Assembly: GCA_011800805.1 (NCBI GenBank)
Contig: MPNW01001472.1
Location: 46,714 to 58,136, forward strand
Reading direction: 5' to 3'
Source: Hirudo medicinalis
Taxonomy: Eukaryota > Annelida > Clitellata > Hirudinida > Hirudinidae
Length of the DNA stretch: 11,423 bases
In this document: positions 7,440-11,423 of the stretch, one piece after another
Numbering within the stretch: the stretch's first letter is position 1
Layout of the letters: the number at the start of each line of letters is the position of its first letter
Position numbers and translations under genes: made by a program
The notes under the pieces: model-generated
Database searches by the model: none
What the model saw: only the letters and a program-made list of their open reading frames with translations
What the model was told of the DNA's origin: nothing

Positions 7440-7600
7440 ATTCACCCACTCATTCATTCATTCATTCACCCACTCATTCATTCATTCATTCACCCATTCA
7501 TTCATTCATTCATTCATTCATTCACCCATTCATTCATTCATTCATTCATTCATTCATTCACTCATTCATTCATTCATTCATTCATTCACTCATTCACTCC

Positions 7601-7852
7601 ATCAGTTCATCGAACCAACCATCCAATAAACCATCATCCCATCTCGATCCCCGTGCACAGGTCCACAGATGGATATCCGCATCCACAGACTTACGGAATG
7701 CATGATAACTTGTAAATTGCCCGTTTAACGAATTTCCAAATATTTCCATGCGCTTGTAACAAGGTAGATCTTGTACACACATTTTCCTGCTACCCTCCGC
7801 CAATGTATGACCAGCGAAGCGTGACGACACTGGAGTTCCCCATTCATCCATC
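7601..7852. other. Unique sequence between the repeat block and the MITE-like insertion
   Basis: The minus-strand ORF over 7594-7851 has no recognisable similarity and no repeats. No convincing splice sites were seen. Treated as non-coding. Confidence 0.45.
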
Positions 7853-7975
7853 TAGTGGCGTAGCTAGGGGGAAGGGGGCGGCCGCCCTGCCTATGGGGCG
7901 CCAAAGTAATAATGTTTAGGGGGGCATCAAATTATCAGTTTCGTCAGGGCGCCGAGACCTTTAGCTACGCCTGTG
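7853..7975. mobile_element. 123-bp MITE-like element with hAT-type ends
   Basis: A perfect 10-bp inverted repeat, GGCGTAGCTA (7857-7866) and TAGCTACGCC (7962-7971), bounds a GC-rich segment unlike its surroundings. The outer bases read TAGTGGCG and, from the other end, CACAGGCG, close to the CAGTGGCG-type ends of hAT transposons. Flanking 8-mers CATCCATC (7845-7852) and CGTCCATC (7976-7983) match at 7 of 8, the target duplication length of hAT elements. Caveat: CATC repeats are common here, so the duplication may be chance. No transposase is encoded; it would be non-autonomous. Confidence 0.7.
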
Positions 7976-7983
7976 CGTCCATC

Positions 7984-8261
7984 CGTTCATAGAAACCGCT
8001 CCCTATCTACTACATCATCTCTCCTGGCCATTGGCCTCGCCCCGACGCCCTCTCTCCAGTTTCGGGCGGCATCTCTCCTTGTCAACGACCCCCTTCCGGT
8101 TGGAGACTGGCTGAAGAGGACTTTAAAGTGGTAAATCAATGATTATTTATGGAAAGTAAACAAAGTATTTGCGCCGATGGACATAAAACACACACCTTCG
8201 ACGGATAACACGATCCAAGACCACGGGATCTGTTCTTCTCTTTCTCTTTGCACGTCCGCCT
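7984..8261. other. Unique sequence with no supported gene
   Basis: Moderately GC-rich on the left (7990-8120), AT-richer towards 8160. No domain, RNA gene or exon recognised. Confidence 0.45.
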
Positions 8262-8530
8262 ATCCATCAATCCATCCATCTTCTAACGATATATCAATCC
8301 ATCCATTCATCTACTTACCCTTGTATCAATCCATCCATCCAATCATCTACTTACCCATGTATCAATCCATCCTTCTACTCATCCATATATCAATCCATCC
8401 ATCCTTCTACTCATCCATCCATCTACTCATCCATGTATCGATTCATCCATCCTTCTACTCATCCATGCATCAATCCATCCTTCTACTCATCCATGTATCC
8501 ATCCATCCTTCTACTCGTCAATTCATCATT
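8262..8530. repeat. (TCCA)n-derived array with longer period
   Basis: CATC/TCCA tetranucleotides are organised in recurring longer units such as CTTCTACTCATCCATGTATC (with ATGCATC and ATATATC variants), giving a higher-order period of roughly 28-32 bases. C-rich on the plus strand, so complementary to the (TGGA)n arrays. Confidence 0.93.
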
Positions 8531-8895
8531 TCATCAGTAGTTGTTTGGTAGAAAATGGGTATGAGACTATGAGAGGTTGATGACGATTCATTCATGGAGC
8601 AGGAGAATTGCATAAGGATGACATCACTTTCATAACGTGATGATAGGAGGGAGGACCATGCTGAAGAAAGGCATCTCCATTTCCATTTTTCCCGCCAAAG
8701 GTGATGTCGTCTGAGCTGATCGTCGTGGTTGAAACTCCGTCGTCGACGCCATCACCGTCAACGTCATCGTAGTCATCATAATTTTTAATAACATTAAGAA
8801 ATTTACACGTAATCATAAATATAGGATATAATGAGATTTATATATATTTTTATATATATTTTTGCATTCTTCCAATTTCCATGAATCTGACCAAG
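8531..8895. other. Mostly unique sequence; degenerate GTC/ATC triplets at about 8745-8782
   Basis: The minus-strand ORF over 8592-8816 includes an Asp-rich stretch produced by the triplets. The rest is unrecognised. An AT-rich TATATATTTTTATATATATT stretch lies at about 8838-8863. Confidence 0.45.
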
Positions 8896-8967
8896 ATGGA
8901 CGGACGGATGGATGAATGGGTGGATGGAGGGAGGGACGGACGGATAGATCGACGGTTGGATGGACGA
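8896..8967. repeat. (TGGA)n/(CGGA)n degenerate array
   Basis: GGAC, GGAT and GGAG tetranucleotides, G-rich on the plus strand. They lie 370 bases left of the complementary C-rich array at 9341-9579. Confidence 0.9.
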
Positions 8968-9234
8968 ATTGGTAACTGACCGGATAGACTGAGAGCGTCT
9001 TAAAGGTCAAATTCCGAGAGTCTAAAAGGTTGATGAAGTGCTGGAATGAAAGAAGAAAAGCTAGAAAAGTAAGAAGCTCATTCAGATGACGTTCACGTCT
9101 TCCTCTCCGCCTCCATGGCAACTAGCAGGTGCTACAGATGGCGACCAGCTGCTCCTGATAGCATCACACCAAGGAATTTTTCTGGCGCCATAAAATTATT
9201 CCTCCATCTTTCTTTCGTTCATTTTCGCTCCTCT

Positions 9235-9238
<4 letters not shown>
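8968..9238. other. Unique sequence with no supported gene
   Basis: No domain or exon recognised. The minus-strand ORF crossing it (8813-9121) merges with the adjacent tetranucleotide repeat. Confidence 0.45.

Positions 9239-9267
<29 letters not shown>
9239..9267. repeat. (CT)n dinucleotide microsatellite
   Basis: 29 bases of perfect CT alternation followed by CAG. It has the opposite orientation to the (GA)n tracts at 593-628 and 4155-4190. Confidence 0.95.
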
Positions 9268-9269
<2 letters not shown>

Positions 9270-9340
9270 AATGTCGCATAGTCGTAGTTAGTTGTTCAAT
9301 TGTCTGTCAATATCCTTATTTGTAAATCCAACAATTTTAT

Positions 9341-9579
9341 CCATTCATCCATCCATCCATCCATCCTTCCATCCATTTACTAACACATACATCAATCTAT
9401 CCATCCATCCATCTACTAACTCATACATCTATCCATCTATACATCCATCCTTCCATTCATCCTTCAATTCATCTTTCCATCCATCCATCCATCCTTCCAT
9501 GCATCCATCCATCCTTCCATGCATCCATCCATCCTTCAATCCATCCATCCATCTATCCATCCATCCATCCATCCTTCCA
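9341..9579. repeat. (TCCA)n tetranucleotide array with a 20-bp sub-repeat
   Basis: CATC units with CTTC and CTAT variants. CCTTCCATGCATCCATCCAT recurs in tandem around 9494-9535. Ile-His-Pro-Ser ORFs here are artefacts. Confidence 0.96.
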
Positions 9580-9667
9580 GCAACCTCTCCTTAAGCAAAG
9601 GAAGCGAAGGCAACAGTCATTCATACCAAACCATTACACCTGTGCAACTCCATTATTCTGATGCCCG

Positions 9668-9722
9668 CGACGATGATGATGACGATGATGATGATGACGA
9701 CGACGACGTCGACGACGATGAT
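9668..9722. repeat. GAT/GAC trinucleotide array
   Basis: Triplets in one register encode an unbroken Asp run on the plus strand. Likely a microsatellite, since the surrounding frame has no recognisable protein and begins in the TCCA array. Confidence 0.9.
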
Positions 9723-10137
9723 CTCAGTGTCCATTCAAAAATTGCACTTCATAGCATCAACTAAATACGCTCCTATGGATTTAAAAAAATTCACAAATGC
9801 ACTGATGAATGTATAGACGAATTATCGGATGAATGAATGAATGAATGGAGTCACGGAGCGTTCGGATGCATGCATGCACCGACAAATGCATGGAAAACGA
9901 ACGAATGAGCCGAATATAACATAACATAACAACGCAGTAGACTGATCAACCACAAAGACTCGCTGGTTTCGGTTCTCCAAAACAATCTTCATTCCGGGAA
10001 CGAAGAGCTCTGGAAAACTTGGAGAAGGAGTCGTGTCTTCGGTAACGAGTTCAAGACCCACGCTGATTCCTCCTTTGAAGTCATGCATGTGGCATAAGCA
10101 TATGAGAGGTGTGCTCCTGTTTACGGACGAGCGAGTG
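9723..10137. other. Mostly unique sequence; weak minus-strand exon candidate only
   Basis: A repeat-free open frame of about 100 codons runs on the minus strand from about 10140 to 9822. It has a possible acceptor (GTAAACAG) near 10117 but no good donor. I do not recognise the peptide and do not annotate it as coding (see findings). Confidence 0.4.
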
Positions 10138-10239
10138 ATGGATGAGTGAGTGAGTGAGTGAGTGAGTGAGTGAGTGAGTGAGTGAGTGAGTGAGTGAGTG
10201 AGTGAGTTAGTGAATGAGTGGAGGGTGAGTGAGTGAGCA
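10138..10239. repeat. (GAGT)n tetranucleotide array
   Basis: About 16 pure GAGT units (10143-10206) followed by degenerate units. Reads as (ACTC)n on the minus strand, giving Leu-Thr-His-Ser runs. Confidence 0.97.
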
Positions 10240-10433
10240 ATAACGAACAATTGACTAATTAATTATCGACAAATTGATGAATGTGGAAAGGATGCAAAAT
10301 AGAACTCATAAAGTTAATTGGAGAGAATTTAAAAATAATTGAACTAATTGACAATTGATTATTGGTTGCCTCAACAAATGGGTGGCTGAATGTCTTGGTG
10401 AATGGTCGGCCGGACAATTGAGTGTCATGATAA

Positions 10434-10662
10434 GTGAATGAATGGATGGATTTATGGGTGGATGATTGGATGGATGGATTTATGGGTGGATGAATGGATG
10501 GATGGATTTATGGGTGGATGAATGGATGGATGGATTTATGGGTGGATGATTGGATGGATGGATTTATGGGTGGATGATTGGATGGATAGATTGCTGATGG
10601 ATGAATGAATGGATTGATGGTTGATGAATGGTTGAATGGATGGACAGATGGATGGACGGACG
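10434..10662. repeat. (TGGA)n array with a 28-bp higher-order repeat
   Basis: Units beginning TTATGGGTGGATGA start at exactly 10452, 10480, 10508, 10536 and 10564, a strict 28-bp (7 x 4) period. Units differ only at one T/A position (GATT, GAAT, GAAT, GATT, GATT). Simpler GGAT/GAAT repeats flank it. Confidence 0.96.
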
Positions 10663-10976
10663 AACAAAGAAAGTAAAAGAATGCCAGGAAGCAGAACAAG
10701 AAAGGCGAACGAGTTACGATGAGAATGACTGCAAAGATGGAGCGAATCTTATCTACTCTTAACAACTTGAAGTGTCTCCTTCTCTTGGAGGTGTCTTGGG
10801 TCGAGTGAGACAAATCGATGCCAAGACTTTTGAGGGGGGAACAACCTCCTCTAATTGGTGGGGAGGGGCTGAGAGGCTGATATAGAGAGTAGAGTGATGA
10901 TGGTGGATGATAATGCTTCATCGTGAGATGGGGAGTTTAACAGCCAAAGAAGACAATGGTCGATAAGATGGTGTAA
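10663..10976. other. Unique sequence with no supported gene
   Basis: A minus-strand frame (10921 down to 10508) is open through this stretch into the TGGA array. The peptide is Pro/Ser-rich then hydrophobic and not recognised. No splice sites that would make it an exon of the ETO gene were identified. Confidence 0.4.
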
Positions 10977-11126
10977 TCAGTCATTCATTCATTCATTCAC
11001 TCATTCACTCACTAATTCATTTATCCGGATCTTTCAGTCATTCCTTCGTTCGTTCATTCATTCATCCATCATTCCTTCCTTCGTTCATTCATTCGTTCGT
11101 TCGTTCGTTCATCCATCTATTCATTA
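10977..11126. repeat. (CATT)/(CGTT)/(CTTC) tetranucleotide array
   Basis: CATT, CACT, CGTT and CTTC units in two blocks (10980-11022 and 11037-11126). C/T-rich on the plus strand, opposite in sense to the (GAGT)n array at 11245-11356. Confidence 0.93.
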
Positions 11127-11244
11127 TCACGACCCTCGAACTAAACGCTCTTTCATGACAAATAAAAACATGACACCAGGGTTTTTGCTGCCGTTTTGGC
11201 TTTCTTATGGTTAAGACGTTCATTAAATGCTTTAAGGAGGAATG

Positions 11245-11356
11245 AATGAGTGACTGAGTGAGTGAGTGAGTGAGTGAGTGAGTGAGTGAGTGAGTGAGTG
11301 AGTGAGTGAGTGAGTGAGTGAGTGAGTGAGTGAGTGAGTGAGTGAGTGAGTGAGTG
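11245..11356. repeat. (GAGT)n tetranucleotide array, long and nearly perfect
   Basis: About 25 uninterrupted GAGT units (11254-11355) after one imperfect unit (GACT). One of the longest pure arrays in the window, so probably length-variable between individuals. Confidence 0.97.
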
Positions 11357-11423
11357 TCTGGTGAGTGATAGAAGGATGAGACTGAAATGAAAGACTTCAG
11401 ACACTTTCAAACGGCAATCAAAC

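Larger units (their letters stand above)
7025..7600. repeat. Composite (CATC), (CACT) and (CATT) tetranucleotide array
   Basis: CATC units (7028-7060, 7160-7175, 7400-7412), pure CACT blocks (7077-7100, 7308-7340) and long CATT/CACC blocks (7190-7275, 7430-7600) are interleaved, with a (CAT)n run at 7273-7300. The Thr-His-Ser-Leu and Phe-Ile-His-Ser ORFs are artefacts. An undetermined base is at 7307. Confidence 0.96.

Noticed and set aside
7023..7600. Regularly spaced repeats suggestive of a CRISPR array
   Set aside because: The repeats are 4-bp tandem units without unique spacers, in a eukaryotic context.
7019..7715. Several overlapping ORFs with Thr-His-Ser-Leu and Phe-Ile-His-Ser repeats
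   Set aside because: All frames give similar peptides, as expected for tetranucleotide arrays; not a repeat-protein gene.
9239..9269. (CT)n followed by CAG resembling an ideal plus-strand splice acceptor
   Set aside because: Downstream frames enter the TCCA array within about 75 bases with no recognisable exon; a microsatellite explains it.
9519..9764. Plus-strand ORF ending in a long Asp run
   Set aside because: Starts in the TCCA array and the Asp run is a GAT/GAC microsatellite.
10508..10921. Minus-strand 137-codon ORF with Pro/Ser-rich start, considered as a 5' exon of the ETO gene
   Set aside because: No resemblance to the family N-terminus, ends in the TGGA array, and no suitable phase-1 donor was found.

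Overview
This looks like metazoan nuclear DNA, most likely from an invertebrate. It has no compact bacterial-style ORFs, it has GT-AG splice sites, and it carries one clearly recognisable animal gene plus a very large load of simple-sequence repeats. The species cannot be fixed from the window. A lophotrochozoan or similar invertebrate is a guess, based on divergence of the protein from the vertebrate family members and on the abundance of tetranucleotide arrays.

The only gene I can support is on the minus strand at the left edge. Two consecutive internal coding exons (951-1351, then 77-166) encode most of the NHR1/TAFH domain of an ETO/MTG (CBFA2T, RUNX1T1; Drosophila Nervy) family transcriptional co-repressor. 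The exons join in frame across a 784-bp intron (950 down to 167). The second exon ends in a donor at 76-71, so the gene continues past the left end of the window (rest of NHR1, then the expected NHR2, NHR3 and MYND finger). The first exon has an acceptor at 1354-1352, so 5' exons lie to the right. I found no further exon of this family in 1355-11423, so that stretch is best read as one large upstream intron, or intron plus 5' flank.

Layout: 1-1351, the gene with its repeat-bearing intron. 1352-5600, mostly unique AT-rich DNA with a pentanucleotide array (1523-1605), an (AG)n tract (4155-4190), a homeobox-core-rich 14-15 bp minisatellite (4637-4736) and a G-rich 28-bp minisatellite (5085-5290). 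5600-11423, dominated by microsatellites: two long AAT arrays, a degenerate GAT/GAC array, and alternating blocks of (TGGA)n, its complement (TCCA)n, (GAGT)n and its complement (CACT/CATT)n. A 123-bp MITE-like insertion with hAT-type ends sits at 7853-7975, and a 239-bp-offset duplication surrounds a single undetermined base at 7307.

Nearly all long ORFs in the right half (runs of His-Ser-Ile-Pro, Thr-His-Ser-Leu, Tyr or Leu) are translations of these arrays, not genes. No tRNA, rRNA, CRISPR, bacterial-type operon or coding transposon was recognised.
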